Shown: positions 19,500 through 29,258, counted from the first letter of the stretch. The stretch: DNA of 64,000 bases from Shimia gijangensis (GCF_900142085.1 NZ_FQZQ01000002.1:237283-301282); one strand, 5' to 3'. Notes: a model not told the origin generated them from the sequence alone. Translations and numbers: made by a program.

Positions 19500-20654
19500 T
19501 CAGGCGCGTTCAGCCATGTAATTAGCAAACTTTTCGAACAGATAAAAACTGTCCTGAGGGCCCGGGCTGGCTTCAGGGTGATGCTGCACTGAAAACACCG
19601 GACGGTCGGCAATGCGAATGCCACAGTTGGACCCGTCAAACAGCGATACATGGCTTTCGACGATACCTTCAGGGAGGGTTTGGCTATCGACAGCAAACCC
19701 ATGGTTCATCGAAGTGATCTCAACCTTATTGGTGTCATTGTCCTTCACCGGGTGATTGGCACCGTGGTGGCCGTGGTTCATTTTGATCGTCTTGGCACCC
19801 AAGGCCAAAGCCAACATTTGGTGGCCAAGGCAAATACCAAAGACCGGTACGTCATGCTCCAGAACGCCTTTGATCATCGGAACGGCATACGCACCAGTTG
19901 CGGCCGGGTCTCCTGGGCCGTTGGATAGAAAGACGCCATCCGGGTCGTGAGCCATCACCTCGTCTGCAGTGGCCGTTGCTGGCAAAACCGTAACGTCACA
20001 GCCCGCCGAAGCAAGGCAGCGCAGAATGTTGCGTTTTGCGCCAAAATCAACGGCAACAACTTTGTGTTTGGGGTTTTCTTGTGGGCTGTAGCCCTCGGGC
20101 CATGCCCAGCGCATTTCGTTCCAGTGATAAGACTGTGCGCAGGTCACATCCTTGGCCAGATCAAGACCCTCAAGACCCGTGAATGCACGTGCCTTGGCGA
20201 TCAGCGCCTCAGTATCAAACTTGCCCTCGGGATCATGGGCAAGGGCCACATGTGGCGCCCCTTGTTGTCGGATCGCGCGTGTCAGGCGACGTGTATCAAT
20301 GCCACCTATCGCAATCCGGCCACGCGATGCCAACCAATTGGACAGCGTGTCGGTGGATCGCCAGTTTGAAGGTTCGGTTGGGTCCCATTTTACAACCATG
20401 CCAGCAGCGACAGGATCGGCAGTTTCATCATCTTCGGGAGTGACTCCGGTGTTGCCGATATGGGGGAAGGTGAAAGTCACGACCTGACCGGCATAAGACG
20501 GGTCTGTCATGATCTCCTGATAGCCGGTCATCGCGGTGTTAAAGCAAAGCTCTGCCACAGTGTCTCCGGTGGCACCAAACCCGCGTCCGTAAAACAGGGT
20601 TCCGTCGGCAAGCGCAAGGCAAGCGGTTGGGGTGGATAGGGCATCCTGGACCAT
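19500..20654 (-). CDS. carA: Carbamoyl-phosphate synthase small (glutaminase) subunit
   Basis: Releases ammonia from glutamine for the large subunit CarB in arginine and pyrimidine synthesis. Seen: the N-terminal CPSase domain (ALADGTLFYGRGFGATG, GYQEIMTDPSYAGQ, GGIDTRRLTRAIR) and the class I amidotransferase domain with VDFGAKRNILR, SNGPGDP, the nucleophile in FGICLGHQ and the HHPEASPGPQD His/Glu pair. The start at 20654 (MVQDALS) has AGAGAG 7 bases upstream; an ATG 60 bases further out would add a tail without a ribosome site. carB is not in the window. Confidence 0.97.
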   Translation of the reverse strand: MVQDALSTPTACLALADGTLFYGRGFGATGDTVAELCFNTAMTGYQEIMTDPSYAGQVVTFTFPHIGNTGVTPEDDETADPVAAGMVVKWDPTEPSNWRSTDTLSNWLASRGRIAIGGIDTRRLTRAIRQQGAPHVALAHDPEGKFDTEALIAKARAFTGLEGLDLAKDVTCAQSYHWNEMRWAWPEGYSPQENPKHKVVAVDFGAKRNILRCLASAGCDVTVLPATATADEVMAHDPDGVFLSNGPGDPAATGAYAVPMIKGVLEHDVPVFGICLGHQMLALALGAKTIKMNHGHHGANHPVKDNDTNKVEITSMNHGFAVDSQTLPEGIVESHVSLFDGSNCGIRIADRPVFSVQHHPEASPGPQDSFYLFEKFANYMAERA

Positions 20655-20824
20655 GGCACGACTCTCTGGCTGGTAGATTGTCGCGAAACTATGTCGGGGG
20701 GCGTCGGGGGTCAAGGGAGAGGTAAATTTGGATTTCGTTTTAAATCAAAGGCTTGGAAATTAGTGAGGCAGCTTGCCTCGACGCTACGCTTTATATAAGG
20801 TCCAAGCCTTGTGATTAATGGCAA

Positions 20825-21295
20825 ATGGCAGAACGAATGGCACTGCGAGAAGAGATCAATTCCTCCCTGAAACAGGCAATGCGCGATCGCGCAGCAGATC
20901 GCCTGTCCACGTTGCGGCTGATAATGGCTGCCATCAAGGACCGCGATATCGCGGCCCGTGGCGAAGGTGCTGAAGAGGGCGTTGGCGACGATGAGATATT
21001 GGCGATCCTGTCCAAGATGGTGAAGCAACGTCAGGAAAGTGCGCGCACCTACGAAGAAGGTGGGCGTCTGGACCTTGCTGAGCGTGAGTTGGGCGAGATC
21101 ACGGTGATTGAAGAATACCTGCCCAAACAGCTGGGCGATGATGAAATCGCAGCTGCCATTGATGCGGCCATAGCGGAAATCGGTGCAAGCTCGATCCGGG
21201 ATATGGGCAAGATCATGGGTGCCCTCAAGTCCAAATACACCGGCCAAATGGACTTTGGCAAAGTTGGACCGATGGTGAAAAATCAGCTGGGCTGA
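20825..21295 (+). CDS. yqeY: GatB/YqeY-domain protein
   Basis: A 156-residue protein of the YqeY family, related to the tail domain of the GatB amidotransferase subunit. Seen: LREEINSSLKQAMR, STLRLIMAAIKDRDIA, ELGEITVIEEYLPKQL and DMGKIMGALKSKYTGQMDF. Its biological role is not settled. Divergent from carA with a 170-base gap; this carA-yqeY arrangement is common in related bacteria. The start may instead be the ATG at 20837. A terminator follows. Confidence 0.92.
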   Translation: MAERMALREEINSSLKQAMRDRAADRLSTLRLIMAAIKDRDIAARGEGAEEGVGDDEILAILSKMVKQRQESARTYEEGGRLDLAERELGEITVIEEYLPKQLGDDEIAAAIDAAIAEIGASSIRDMGKIMGALKSKYTGQMDFGKVGPMVKNQLG

Positions 21296-21315
21296 ATTTC
21301 GAATTTTTCAGTTTT

Positions 21316-21346
21316 AACGGGCCTTGCAAAAGTATGGCCCGTTTTT
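21316..21346 (+). terminator. Rho-independent terminator of yqeY
   Basis: AACGGGCC / GGCCCGTT inverted repeat with a 12-base loop, followed by a T run, 20 bases after the yqeY stop. Confidence 0.85.
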
Positions 21347-21390
21347 GCATGCCAAGAAAACTTATTGCCTGGAAGAATTTGCTAAGCAGC

Positions 21391-22557
21391 TTACCGACCC
21401 ACGGTAAGGGCCTCTTTCAAAACGGCCTCGATGTCTGAAACTGAAAGCGAGCGGGGGTTGGTGGCCGCAGCGCTGTCTTTCAGGGCCTTCTCAGAAATGC
21501 GTTTGATGCCGTCGTCTGGCACACCGATGTCAGTCAATGTGCGTGGTATTTCAACGTCATCGAGAATGTCGCAGACTTTTATAAAAAAGGCTTGAAAGGA
21601 TGTCTCCGAAAGGTCCATCGCTTGCGCCATTGGTTTGACCTTATCGGCGATCTCGGGCGCGTTAAACCGCAAAGCAGCAGGAAGCAGAATGGCGTTTGTC
21701 AGCCCATGCTGAGTGTCATACTCAGCCCCAACCATATGGGATATCGCATGCACCAGCCCAAGACCCTTTTGAAAGGCAACACCCGCAAGACAAGTTCCTG
21801 CCAACATCGCGCCACGCGCCTCGATGTTGCCTGGGTCTTTCACCGCTGTAGGAAGCCAGCGGTTAATCAGCCTTAGCCCTTCGAGTGCCAAGGCATCACA
21901 CAAAGGATTGGTGCCCGGTACACAATAGGCTTCGATCGCGTGTACCATGGCGTCGACACCAGTCCATGCTGTCAGAGTTGCTGGTAGGCCCACAGTGATT
22001 TCTGGATCAAGAATGGCAAAGGACGGTTCAAGTTTCGCATGCCACACGCACCATTTCATGTGTTTGTCCGTGTCCGTAACCATCGCGGTGCTGGCGGTTT
22101 CTGCGCCTGTTCCCGCAGTTGTCGGGATACAGATCAACGGAGGGAAATCCGGATGATTGGCCATGTCCGGCGGAATTTGTCCAAACTCAAAGTCCCAAAG
22201 GTCCAGTTCGTTTGTGGCTAGCAAAGCAATCGCTTTACCACCGTCCATGCCACTGCCACCACCAATGGCGATGATGCCGTCATATCCGCCTTCTTGGTAT
22301 CTGTCGCGACCCTGATAGATTTCAACGTCCCGTGGGTTGGGAGAGATGTTTGAATAGAGTGCGGCTTGCATTCCAGCAGTACTCAGATACCCTATGAGGT
22401 CCTGCAGAAAGGAAAGTCCGGCGCTACCCCTGTCGGTAACGACAAAAGGCCGTGTCATCCCTGATGCAGAACAAAAACTGGCGATCTCCTTTAGGCGTCC
22501 GGGACCATAGGCGATCGGGATTGGAAAGCCCCAATCCTGGGCGTCAAGATAGCTCAT
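21391..22557 (-). CDS. Iron-containing alcohol dehydrogenase
   Basis: A 388-residue NAD(P)-dependent group III dehydrogenase: IAIGGGSGMDGGKA for nucleotide binding, PTTAGTGAETAS, and the iron ligands in DAMVHAIEAY and LGLVHAISHMVGAEYDTQHGL. It starts at 22557 as ATGA overlapping the stop of the PhyH dioxygenase gene, so the two are coupled. Some family members reduce phosphonoacetaldehyde; the nearby PhnT2-like ATPase makes a phosphonate-related substrate thinkable, but sequence alone does not show it. Confidence 0.88.
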   Translation of the reverse strand: MSYLDAQDWGFPIPIAYGPGRLKEIASFCSASGMTRPFVVTDRGSAGLSFLQDLIGYLSTAGMQAALYSNISPNPRDVEIYQGRDRYQEGGYDGIIAIGGGSGMDGGKAIALLATNELDLWDFEFGQIPPDMANHPDFPPLICIPTTAGTGAETASTAMVTDTDKHMKWCVWHAKLEPSFAILDPEITVGLPATLTAWTGVDAMVHAIEAYCVPGTNPLCDALALEGLRLINRWLPTAVKDPGNIEARGAMLAGTCLAGVAFQKGLGLVHAISHMVGAEYDTQHGLTNAILLPAALRFNAPEIADKVKPMAQAMDLSETSFQAFFIKVCDILDDVEIPRTLTDIGVPDDGIKRISEKALKDSAAATNPRSLSVSDIEAVLKEALTVGR

Positions 22558-23357
22558 CTTTCCGCTCGCCAGATCACCGGAAACCAATCTTCTCGCAGTC
22601 TTTGTCCCGTTTGCATTCCGTGATCCGGAAAGGGCGGAGACGTACGGCCCGGGCGTTCGACATAGCGGGCGTCGTCACCCACCAGCCGCAGGGAAAAGGC
22701 CCGACGTTGGATGTCTGAGGTATTTCCCCGTGCACCATGCAGAATGTCATAATTAAAGGCCACCGCATCGCCGGGTTCCATGGCCCATTCAAGAACGGTC
22801 ATGCCTTCGGCATCTGGGTCCGGTATGGGCATGTAGTCGTCTTCGTTAGGGAAAAAGCTTTCTTCGCTGACCCAGCGGGTTGGCAGAACCGGTTTCTCCC
22901 ATTTGTGAGACCCGGCAACCATGCGCAATGTGGCCTCAGAAACCGGGTCAAGAGGCGACCAAAAGCTGATGTTTTGCCTGCCTTCGACAAAGTAATACGG
23001 CCCATCCGTATGCCAGGGTGTGGCCATTGAAGTGCCAGGCTCTTTGACCAGCACATGATCGTGAAACACCTGAACGCTCTCCGATTGCATTAGATTGGCG
23101 GCAACCTCGGCGGCAGGAGAGGTCTCGATGACCTGGCGAAATTCGGGGATAGACTGCCAGTTGCAGTAATCGTCAAAAAACCGCCCGCTTTCACCTGCCT
23201 TTTCGTTTTCAGAAGCGAAAGGCCCCGGATGCGCCATATTGCGCGCGACGCCTGCACGCAGAGCGTCAATATGATCGGCAAACAACCCTTTGACAAGGAC
23301 GACCCCGTCGCGTTGATAAGTGTCGATGTCGGACTGGGTGATAAGAGGATGTGGCAT
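22554..23357 (-). CDS. PhyH-type Fe(II)/2-oxoglutarate dioxygenase
   Basis: A 267-residue phytanoyl-CoA dioxygenase family enzyme. The iron triad is readable: His 116 and Asp 118 in TPWHTDGPYY and His 207 in YDILHGARGN, with the 2-oxoglutarate-binding Arg in RRAFSLRL. Relatives hydroxylate diverse small molecules, including 2-aminoethylphosphonate (PhnY) and trimethylaminoethylphosphonate (TmpA). It is the first gene of a two-gene unit with the iron alcohol dehydrogenase and is divergent from an ABC ATPase resembling phosphonate-uptake ATPases; substrate remains a guess. Confidence 0.85.
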   Translation of the reverse strand: MPHPLITQSDIDTYQRDGVVLVKGLFADHIDALRAGVARNMAHPGPFASENEKAGESGRFFDDYCNWQSIPEFRQVIETSPAAEVAANLMQSESVQVFHDHVLVKEPGTSMATPWHTDGPYYFVEGRQNISFWSPLDPVSEATLRMVAGSHKWEKPVLPTRWVSEESFFPNEDDYMPIPDPDAEGMTVLEWAMEPGDAVAFNYDILHGARGNTSDIQRRAFSLRLVGDDARYVERPGRTSPPFPDHGMQTGQRLREDWFPVIWRAER

Positions 23358-23544
23358 GTGAAAACTCCGGCTGTAACAGCTTAGTCGTGCGGCGGAATAT
23401 CTTCCGGGTCAAGCGCAAGCTTTGACACGTGGTTGCGACAATCTGGAAAATGCTGGATTATCCGATAGATTTCTGTGCAAATCTGGGGTTTTCTGCACGC
23501 AACACGCGCCGTTTTTCTGGCGGTTTCATGGTGACGAGAGACAA

Positions 23545-24606
23545 ATGACTGCATATCTCGACCTTTGCAACGTAAGTAAATCCTTTGGGAATTTTGCGGC
23601 ATTGCAAGACATCTCATTTCGCATTCCGGAAGGTCGATTTGTTTGTTTTGTTGGCCCGTCAGGGTGCGGGAAAACAACTCTTTTGCGATTGATTGCCGGG
23701 CTGGAAACGCCGGATCGAGGAGACATTGTGCAACAAGGGCAGGATGTGACCAAGCTGCCACCCGCCGCGCGGGATTTTGGCATTGTGTTTCAATCCTATG
23801 CTCTGTTTCCAAACCTTACTAGCGCGCGCAACGTGGCCTACGGATTGCAAGGCAAGGGTTTGAGCCGCGACCAGATTGCCCAACGTGTCTTAGAAATGCT
23901 GACGCTTGTCGGTTTGCCGGAACAAGAGCAAAAGTTCCCATCTCAATTGTCCGGTGGTCAGCAGCAAAGGGTGGCGCTGGCCCGTGCGCTGGCTCCGAAA
24001 CCCGGTCTTTTGTTGTTGGATGAACCTTTGTCGGCTTTGGACGCAAAGGAACGTGAGCGGCTGCGTCAGGAAATCCGCGATGTGCAACACCGGTTGGGGG
24101 TGACCACCGTTATGGTGACCCACGATCAGGAAGAAGCGCTGGCCATGGCCGACACAATTGTGGTGATGAACGCCGGGCGCATTGAGCAGATCGGCACTCC
24201 TGCCGAGGTCTATCAAACCCCCAAGACTCCCTTTGTGGCAGGGTTTATTGGCGAAACAAATTGGTTGGACGCAGTGGTCGAAACCGCAGATCAAGCGCGA
24301 CTAGGGACGCATGTGATCTCTTGTCAGCAGCATGGGTTTGCCAAAGGCACAGGGATACGTCTGGCGTTGCGACCCGAAGATCTGATCTTTGCCAAACAAC
24401 AGGGTCGTAGCACGGGGATGACTGCCTCGATCCGCGAAATCAGCTTTCGCGGACCTGTTTTGCAAGTCCAGCTTGCGCTGGCAGAGCAGGGGATGACATT
24501 GCAGGCCAGAGCACCGGCCACCGGCGGACTGGATCCTCAGTTGCAGATTGGCGATCAGGTCGATGTCACCGTTGCCTTAGGACGCGCGCAGGCCTTTGTC
24601 ACTTAG
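23545..24606 (+). CDS. ABC transporter ATPase, PhnT2/FbpC-like
   Basis: A 353-residue importer-type ATPase: Walker A GPSGCGKTT (residues 37-45), Q-loop FQSYALFPNLT, signature LSGGQQQRVALARAL, Walker B LLLLDEPLSALD, switch His in MVTHDQEEAL, and a C-terminal TOBE-like region (RLALRPEDLIFA). The stretch PPAARDFGIVFQSYALFPNL is what I associate with the 2-aminoethylphosphonate ATPase PhnT2. No permease or binding protein of this type lies beside it, so it is an orphan ATPase in this window. ATG 23545 is chosen because homology begins there; the frame is open further upstream. Confidence 0.85.
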   Translation: MTAYLDLCNVSKSFGNFAALQDISFRIPEGRFVCFVGPSGCGKTTLLRLIAGLETPDRGDIVQQGQDVTKLPPAARDFGIVFQSYALFPNLTSARNVAYGLQGKGLSRDQIAQRVLEMLTLVGLPEQEQKFPSQLSGGQQQRVALARALAPKPGLLLLDEPLSALDAKERERLRQEIRDVQHRLGVTTVMVTHDQEEALAMADTIVVMNAGRIEQIGTPAEVYQTPKTPFVAGFIGETNWLDAVVETADQARLGTHVISCQQHGFAKGTGIRLALRPEDLIFAKQQGRSTGMTASIREISFRGPVLQVQLALAEQGMTLQARAPATGGLDPQLQIGDQVDVTVALGRAQAFVT

Positions 24607-24684
24607 GAAGCCTGAATTTCAACTGGCACCTTGTCAAGCAGCGTCAGACAGGGGCATTCTGGGATGAACTTTTAGGGGATCAGC

Positions 24685-25698
24685 ATGAACAATATCCGTG
24701 CGCAGCGCATGCTGCAATTCTTGCAATATGTGGATTCCGAAACCGGATCGTGTGCAACCGGAGACGAGGCGTTAAAAGATCTGAATCTTAGTCGCGGAGC
24801 GCTGGAGGCCCCCGGCTGTGACGTCGATCCGGAACAGGAAGCACGCCTGGTGGACGCCGTATGTGATGTTCTGCGCGACAATCTTTTTGCGACCAGCGCG
24901 GGCCTTGCGTTTCGAGATACCTTCACTTTGACAGCCTACATCGCCAAATATTCGCAAACACTGCGTGACGCGATTGAAAACTCCTCTCGGTTTTTTTCTG
25001 TTTTGGATCCGTCTTTTGCCATCGGACTACAGATTTCGAGCAATTCGGCATTCTTTACTCTGGAGTGCCTTGACCAAAGCATGGGCCGTCATCACCGGTT
25101 TCTCGAGTATCTGTTGTTCGCAGCACTAGGTCGCATGCGAACAGTCACGCAAACGGATTTTTTTCCTTTAGAAATCCGGTTTAAGCATGACGCAAAAAAT
25201 ATCGCCTCCAAAGTGACACGCCTTGCGGGGTTTCCTGTGGTTTTTGGTGCAGAAAACTATGAAATGATTCTGTCGAGATCAGCGTTGGAATTGCTCGTCC
25301 CCACTTACGATCCCAATCTGCGCGAACACCTTAAAGAGTATGGAGAACGGCTCAAACAAGAGACCTCTGTAAGCACTCCGGGATTGCGCGGGCGTATTGA
25401 AGGTATTCTTAGCGACAACCTGCCGGGGCGCATTGTGCCAGCCGAAGAAATGGCGGCCAATCTTGGCATGAGTCGGCGCACCTTTGCGCGCCGATTGAAA
25501 GAAAAAGACCTGAGCTTTCGCGAAATCGTCGATGATTTGCGCAGCGATCTGGCGCGCACCTATCTCAAGGACGGATTCAGTATTGCCGAGATTTCCTTTT
25601 ATCTGGACTACGGAGATCAGGCTGCCTTCTCAACGGCCTTTAAGCGATGGACAGGCCTAAGCCCCAGCGATTATCGGGCCCGTAACTTATCCGGCTAA
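24685..25698 (+). CDS. AraC-family transcriptional regulator
   Basis: A 337-residue regulator with a C-terminal double HTH (residues ~235-335): EEMAANLGMSRRTFARRLKEKDLSFREIVDD and AEISFYLDYGDQAAFSTAFKRWTGLSPSDYR, the standard AraC signature. The N-terminal ~200 residues look like the arabinose-binding-type domain of the OruR/ArgR-like subgroup. Same strand as the ABC ATPase, 78 bases apart; it is a likely regulator of the ATPase/PhyH/dehydrogenase cluster. Confidence 0.88.
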   Translation: MNNIRAQRMLQFLQYVDSETGSCATGDEALKDLNLSRGALEAPGCDVDPEQEARLVDAVCDVLRDNLFATSAGLAFRDTFTLTAYIAKYSQTLRDAIENSSRFFSVLDPSFAIGLQISSNSAFFTLECLDQSMGRHHRFLEYLLFAALGRMRTVTQTDFFPLEIRFKHDAKNIASKVTRLAGFPVVFGAENYEMILSRSALELLVPTYDPNLREHLKEYGERLKQETSVSTPGLRGRIEGILSDNLPGRIVPAEEMAANLGMSRRTFARRLKEKDLSFREIVDDLRSDLARTYLKDGFSIAEISFYLDYGDQAAFSTAFKRWTGLSPSDYRARNLSG

Positions 25699-25846
25699 TG
25701 GCGCCGGTGCCGGGTTGCCTTTATCGTCAAGGCAAGGATATGCAAAAGGGCGGCGTATCTGGTGTTTGGCCGAGGCTTTGCTCCTTTGCCCGCTCTCAGC
25801 GTGCCGCCTTAAAACGAACAATTGCCAAGTGAATTCAGGATTCATC

Positions 25847-25860
25847 GCTTGGCGCCAAGC
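25847..25860. promoter_or_regulatory. 14-base perfect palindrome before nucleotide-sugar dehydrogenase
   Basis: GCTTGGCGCCAAGC, a perfect palindrome 20 bases before the GTG start at 25881, overlapping the expected promoter/leader. Candidate operator; no T tract follows. Confidence 0.4.
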
Positions 25861-25880
25861 ATAAAATAGGACGAAGCATA

Positions 25881-27176
25881 GTGCCAAATTCTGTCTCTCT
25901 GCCAAATCTGGCCAACATTAAAGTTGCGGTCATTGGCCTTGGGTATGTCGGGCTTCCTTTGGCTGTGGAGTTCGGGAAAAAATATCCAGTTGTTGGTTTT
26001 GATGTCAGCGATAAGCGGATAGCAGCGCTGAAATCCGGGCATGACGATACCAGAGAAATCAGCAGCAATGAGCTTGAGCAAGCCAGCAAGCTGAGCCTCT
26101 CGACGGATGTAAATGACCTCAAAACCTGTAATTTCTTTGTGGTCACGGTTCCAACTCCGATCGACCCGAGCAAAAGGCCGGATTTGACCTCGTTGTTTCG
26201 TGCATCAGAAGATTTGGCAAAAGTGCTAAAGCCGGGTGATGTCGTGGTTTATGAATCCACCGTCTATCCGGGGGCAACCGAAGAAGACTGCGTGCCGATC
26301 CTGGAAACCCATTCAGGGCTGACGTTCAATCGAGATTTTTTTGTAGGATATAGCCCCGAGCGGATTAATCCCGGCGATAAGCAGCATCGATTGCCCAATA
26401 TCCTCAAAGTCACGTCCGGTTCCACGCCGGAAACGGCTGATTTGGTCGACGAAGTCTATGCCTCGATCATTGAAGCGGGAACCTATCGCGCCGAAAGCAT
26501 TCGTATAGCCGAGGCAGCAAAAGTCATTGAAAATACTCAGCGCGACATCAATATCGCCCTGATCAACGAGCTGGCGATTATCTTCAATCGTTTGGACATT
26601 GATACGGCTGCGGTTTTGCGCGCGGCGGGTACGAAATGGAACTTTCTGCCGTTCTATCCGGGACTCGTTGGGGGGCATTGTATCGGTGTTGATCCTTACT
26701 ATCTGACGCACAAAGCTGAAGCGAGTGGTTATCATCCCGAGATCATTCTGGCAGGTCGGCGTCTGAACGATAGCATGGGCTCTTATGTCGCCAGCCAAAT
26801 GATGAAATCCATGCTCCGGGCAGACATTCACGTGAACAAGTCACGCGTACTGGTTATGGGCATAACTTTTAAGGAAAACTGCCCTGATCTTCGTAATACA
26901 CGGGTTGTAGACGTGATTGCTGAACTACAGGATTACGGTATCGACGTTGACGTATTCGATCCATGGGCCAATGCTGGGGACGCTCGGCGAGAATACGGGA
27001 TCGATCTTGTACAGAGCCCTGCTGATGGAACGTACGATGGGGTCATCCTGGCGGTGGCTCACAAGGAGTTTGGTGAAATTGGTGCAGAGGGCATCAGAAA
27101 ATGGTGCAAATCAGAAAGCGTTCTTTACGATCTGAAAACTGCACTTCCTTCCGAGGCTTCAGACGTGCGCCTTTAA
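25881..27176 (+). CDS. UDP-N-acetylhexosamine 6-dehydrogenase, TviB/WbpA-like
   Basis: A 431-residue nucleotide-sugar dehydrogenase that oxidises C6 of a UDP-N-acetylhexosamine to the uronic acid for surface polysaccharide. Seen: NAD motif [14 protein letters not shown] (residues ~16-29), [31 protein letters not shown], catalytic Cys in [16 protein letters not shown] and [27 protein letters not shown] is typical of the TviB/WbpO/WbpA branch rather than UDP-glucose dehydrogenase. GTG start at 25881 with AGGAC upstream. Partner polysaccharide genes are not adjacent; degraded DNA follows. Confidence 0.88.
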   Translation: MPNSVSLPNLANIKVAVIGLGYVGLPLAVEFGKKYPVVGFDVSDKRIAALKSGHDDTREISSNELEQASKLSLSTDVNDLKTCNFFVVTVPTPIDPSKRPDLTSLFRASEDLAKVLKPGDVVVYESTVYPGATEEDCVPILETHSGLTFNRDFFVGYSPERINPGDKQHRLPNILKVTSGSTPETADLVDEVYASIIEAGTYRAESIRIAEAAKVIENTQRDINIALINELAIIFNRLDIDTAAVLRAAGTKWNFLPFYPGLVGGHCIGVDPYYLTHKAEASGYHPEIILAGRRLNDSMGSYVASQMMKSMLRADIHVNKSRVLVMGITFKENCPDLRNTRVVDVIAELQDYGIDVDVFDPWANAGDARREYGIDLVQSPADGTYDGVILAVAHKEFGEIGAEGIRKWCKSESVLYDLKTALPSEASDVRL

Positions 27177-27217
27177 TTATGGCACAGAAGCACCCTTTGA
27201 ACTGAAAAAGTGCGGGG

Positions 27218-27343
27218 CTAATGCCGCGGTAGCCACATGTAGGCGCCAACGGCCTCTTTGAGCCCACTTCGCAAGCTTTCGTTTTTTGCCGAGATTACCT
27301 GGTCGTCGTTGACCAGAGCGTTTTGCAATGCTCCGACGATCAA
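27218..27343 (-). other. Short open minus-strand stretch, possible gene remnant
   Basis: About 41 codons are open on the minus strand and end in TAG at 27220-27218, with a plausible protein-like tail (SLRSGLKEAVGAYMWLPRH). It abuts the break where the binding-protein remnant begins and could be the 3' end of a gene cut by the same deletion. I do not recognise the family; it may be chance. Confidence 0.2.
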
Positions 27344-27393
27344 CTAAAAACAAATCGTCACCCGACTTCGCGTTTCTTCTCCTGCAAAACCAA

Positions 27394-27570
27394 GAGCCTT
27401 ATCCGTTCTTTACCAAGGGCATGTACGACCTGTTGCCTGCGGAACTGGGGGCGACCTTGCCAACCCACCCGGACAACCTCGCGGCGCAATATGTGTCCAA
27501 CGACCTGTTCTGGGGCGCCAACTATGAAGAGCTGAACGAGTGCTGGCAGGACTGGGTCGCCGAGAAATCT
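27394..27570 (+). pseudogene. 3' remnant of a polyamine-type ABC substrate-binding protein
   Basis: From EPYPFFTKGMYDLLP through THPDNLAAQYVSNDLFWG to NECWQDWVAE the translation reads like the C-terminus of a PotD/PotF-type periplasmic binding protein. Nothing upstream belongs to such a protein, and the frame runs on without stop into the permease gene. A full gene would encode about 350 residues, so only the last ~60 codons survive. It fixes the original order as binding protein followed by permeases. Confidence 0.6.
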
Positions 27571-27636
27571 CCCCGACTTGCGCGCGCGGCCCGATCGCCC
27601 GCACCCTTTCACCGAAATATGCAAGGAGGCCGCATC

Positions 27637-28455
27637 ATGAGACTGACACTGTTCCCCGCACTATTTTTGGCCGTGGCCTTTTTTCTTATTCCGGTAGGCA
27701 TCATGTTCTATCAGGGCATGTTTGACCCGGAGTTCACGCTAAAGCAGTTTGACAGGTTCTTTACCCGGGGTGCTTATGTGCGGATCTTTCTGAACCCGGT
27801 CAAAATCTCGGTGGTGGTTGGCATGCTGTGCGTGCTGATCGGCTATCCGATTGCCTATTTCATCGTGCGACGCCCGCCACAATGGCGCCCGATCCTGTTG
27901 TTCCTCGTGCTGGTGCCAATGTGGATGAGCGTTCTTGTGCGCACCTATGCCTGGATGGTGCTTTTGGGACGCGAGGGCCTGATCAACATGGCGATGATCT
28001 AGCTGGGGGTGCTCGATGAGCCTGTGCAGCTGATGTACACGACCGGCGCCGTTTACCTTGCCATGGTGCAGATCCTTTTGCCGGTCGCGGTGATCACCTG
28101 TTACGGCACGATGGCGGATATCGACCAAAGCTTGTTGTGTGCGGCGCGGATCATGGGGGCGAAACCCTTTGCGGCCTTCCGTCAGGTATTTTTGCCACTG
28201 TCGATGGAGGGCGTCGTCACGGGGTTTCTGATCGTGTTTATCCTGTCGATGGGCTTTTTCATTGTGCCCGCGCTGGTGGGTGGTCCCAAGGATACGATGG
28301 TCGCCAACATCATTGCCGTACAGGTCGCCAAGGCCAACTGGGGCTTTGCCGCATCGGTCGCCTTTCTGCTCTTGATCTTTACCACCTGCGCCATGGCGCT
28401 GATCCGGGTGCTGAGCCGAAAACTGATTTATTCCGCGCGCGAGGACATACAATGA
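27637..28455 (+). pseudogene. PotB-type ABC permease with in-frame amber codon
   Basis: AAGGAGG precedes ATG 27637, which opens a polytopic permease (MRLTLFPALFLAVAFFLIPVG). After MAMI at 27997-27999 comes TAG (28000-28002); the same frame then continues with LGVLDEPVQLMYTT through the EAA-type loop CAARIMGAKPFAAFRQVFLPLS to a normal end at 28455. One change such as CAG to TAG explains the break, and the rest is intact. Unless the stop is read through, the protein is cut at residue 121 before the ATPase-contact loop. It overlaps the next permease by ATGA. Confidence 0.85.
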
Positions 28456-29236
28456 AACTGAGCAATGACACATTGATGACGGTGTTCTTCTGCCTCGCCA
28501 TTCTATTCCTGTTCTTTCCGGTTCTGGTGGTGATCCCGATGTCGTTTTCAGGGGGCGAAACCCTTACTTTCCCACCAGAGAGCTGGTCGACGCACTGGTA
28601 CCGCGAATACTTTTCCGATGACGTCTGGCGTGCCTCAACCATGCGCAGCCTGCGCATTGCTCTGGCCGCGTCCATTCTGGCAACCTGTGCCGGTACCCTG
28701 GCGTCTGTCGGACTGGACCGTACCCGCAAACCCATGTCGGGTCTTTTGACGGGCTTGTTTCTGGCACCGGCCATTATTCCCAACGTCATCATCGCGCTGG
28801 GCGTGTTCATCATGGCGGTGTGGATCGGAGCCACCAGCAACGAATTCTGCTGATCCTTGTGCATGCCATGCTGGGGCTGCCCTTTGTGGTGATGATCGTC
28901 GGCGCGGCATTGCGCCAACAGGATCCCACACTGGAGCGCGCCGCACGTGTCATGGGGGCAGGGCCGGTCCGTGCCTTTACCACGGCCACATTGCCACCTT
29001 TGACGCCTGCCATTGTGTCCTCGCTGATCTTTTCGTTCTTTATCTCGTTCGACGAACTGATCTTTGCGTTGTTCGTGATGAGCGGCAAAGAAACCCTGCC
29101 GGTGCGGATCTGGTCCGACCTCCAGCACTTTATCAATCCAACCATTGCGGTTGTGTCGTCGATCTTCATCATCGCCACGACGCTCGCCATGATCACCGCC
29201 GAAATCCTGCGTCGTCGCAGCGCCACCCAGCCCTGA
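28452..29236 (+). pseudogene. PotC-type ABC permease with frameshift
   Basis: The first part (MKLSNDTLMTVFFCLAILFLFFPVLVV ... IPNVIIALGVFIMAVWIGATSN) ends at a stop at 28851-28853. The rest of the same permease continues in another frame: ILVHAMLGLPFVVMIVGAALR, the EAA loop ERAARVMGAGPVRAFTTATLP, and an end at 29236. The shift lies between about 28835 and 28853 and equals one lost base (or two gained). With the amber codon in the partner permease and the missing binding protein, this transport operon is dead. Confidence 0.85.
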
Positions 29237-29258
29237 CCCTGCATTTGAAAGGTGTCCC

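Noticed and set aside
25881..27176. UDP-glucose dehydrogenase
   Set aside because: [13 protein letters not shown] points to the UDP-N-acetylhexosamine branch; the true UDP-glucose dehydrogenase is at 42.7 kb.
27739..28473. A 244-codon His-rich minus-strand frame opposite the broken permease
   Set aside because: It lies antisense to readable permease sequence and has an unnatural His/Gln-rich composition.
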